This document shows, in pieces, positions 32,504 to 32,577 of a stretch of 32,577 bases of DNA. The translations under genes were made by a program, and so were the position numbers. The notes beneath the pieces were generated by a model. That model was given only the letters and a program-made list of their open reading frames with translations, did no database searches and was not told where the DNA came from. Each line of letters starts with the position of its first letter. Within the stretch, counting starts at the first letter, position 1. Source of the stretch: Clostridia bacterium (GTDB taxonomy: Bacteria > Bacillota_A > Clostridia > UBA1381); assembly GCA_017451145.1 (NCBI GenBank), contig JAFSSG010000011.1, positions 1 through 32,577 of the forward strand, given 5' to 3'.

Positions 32504-32576
32504 GGGAGTTTAGCTCAGCTGGGAGAGCATCTGCCTTACAAGCAGAGGGTCACAGGTTCGAGCCCTGTAACTCCCA
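32504..32576 (+). tRNA. tRNA-Val (anticodon UAC)
   Basis: A 73-nt cloverleaf: acceptor GGGAGTT with AACTCCC, D arm GCTC/GAGC, anticodon stem TCTGC/GCAGA with loop CTTACAA (anticodon TAC at 32537-32539), T arm ACAGG/CCTGT with TTCGAGC, discriminator A. The window ends one base later, so encoded CCA and any following tRNA genes cannot be seen. Confidence 0.97.
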
Positions 32577-32577
32577 C

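Overview
The window is a stretch of chromosome from a low- to mid-GC Gram-positive bacterium, most likely a gut-type member of the Clostridia (order Eubacteriales, Oscillospiraceae-like). The evidence is the gene set and order (ylxM-ffh-rpsP-khpA-rimM-trmD; murA-divIB/ftsQ and ftsZ; rimO-recX-pgsA), strong GGAGG ribosome sites, near-consensus sigma-A promoters, an S-layer protein with SLH repeats, and many bacterial lipoproteins. The species cannot be named from the sequence alone. No phage, integrase, transposase, CRISPR array or resistance gene was seen. Apart from a few small repeats this is core genome.

Layout. 1-3730 (+ strand): the 3' end of tuf and its terminator, a 75-residue lipoprotein, then a TrpX-family ABC transporter operon (binding protein, permease, ATPase). 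The transporter is preceded by a consensus promoter and a compact transcription attenuator. 3728-6221 (- strand): a DUF421/DUF4363 membrane pair and purB. 6325-10389 (+ strand): a methyltransferase, gyrA and a cyclophilin-type lipoprotein. 10390-10970: a non-coding block with an inverted pair of palindromic repeats. 10975-14052 (- strand): a 1025-residue SLH-domain S-layer protein with two tandem promoters. 14569-17348 (+ strand): prfA and an AMP-forming acyl-CoA synthetase, with a possible pseudoknot between them.

17391-23303 (- strand): an HD hydrolase, recX, rimO, pgsA, ttcA-like and comM, closely spaced and probably co-transcribed. A MITE-like 108-bp palindrome sits at the end of rimO. 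23488-24309 (+ strand): a Cys-rich conserved protein behind a possible sporulation-type promoter. 24361-31338 (- strand): ylxM-ffh-rpsP-khpA-rimM-trmD (protein targeting, ribosome maturation, tRNA modification), then murA-divIB from a perfect-consensus promoter with a leader hairpin that includes the Shine-Dalgarno, then ftsZ from its own promoter. 31457-32314 (- strand): a sugar-nucleotidyltransferase-like gene. 32504-32576 (+ strand): tRNA-Val(UAC), divergent from it.

The most interesting observation is the leader of the TrpX-type transporter. Five NAG triplets (four of them UAG or GAG) are spaced exactly 5 nt apart at the 5' end of the predicted mRNA. Three of them form the 5' strand of an antiterminator helix that is mutually exclusive with an intrinsic terminator. 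This has the architecture of TRAP-controlled trp attenuation in Bacillus, but is miniature and placed in front of a putative aromatic amino acid importer. Second-tier signals are the H-type pseudoknot before the acyl-CoA synthetase, the leader hairpin of murA, the palindromes in the S-layer and prfA promoters, and the small repeats.
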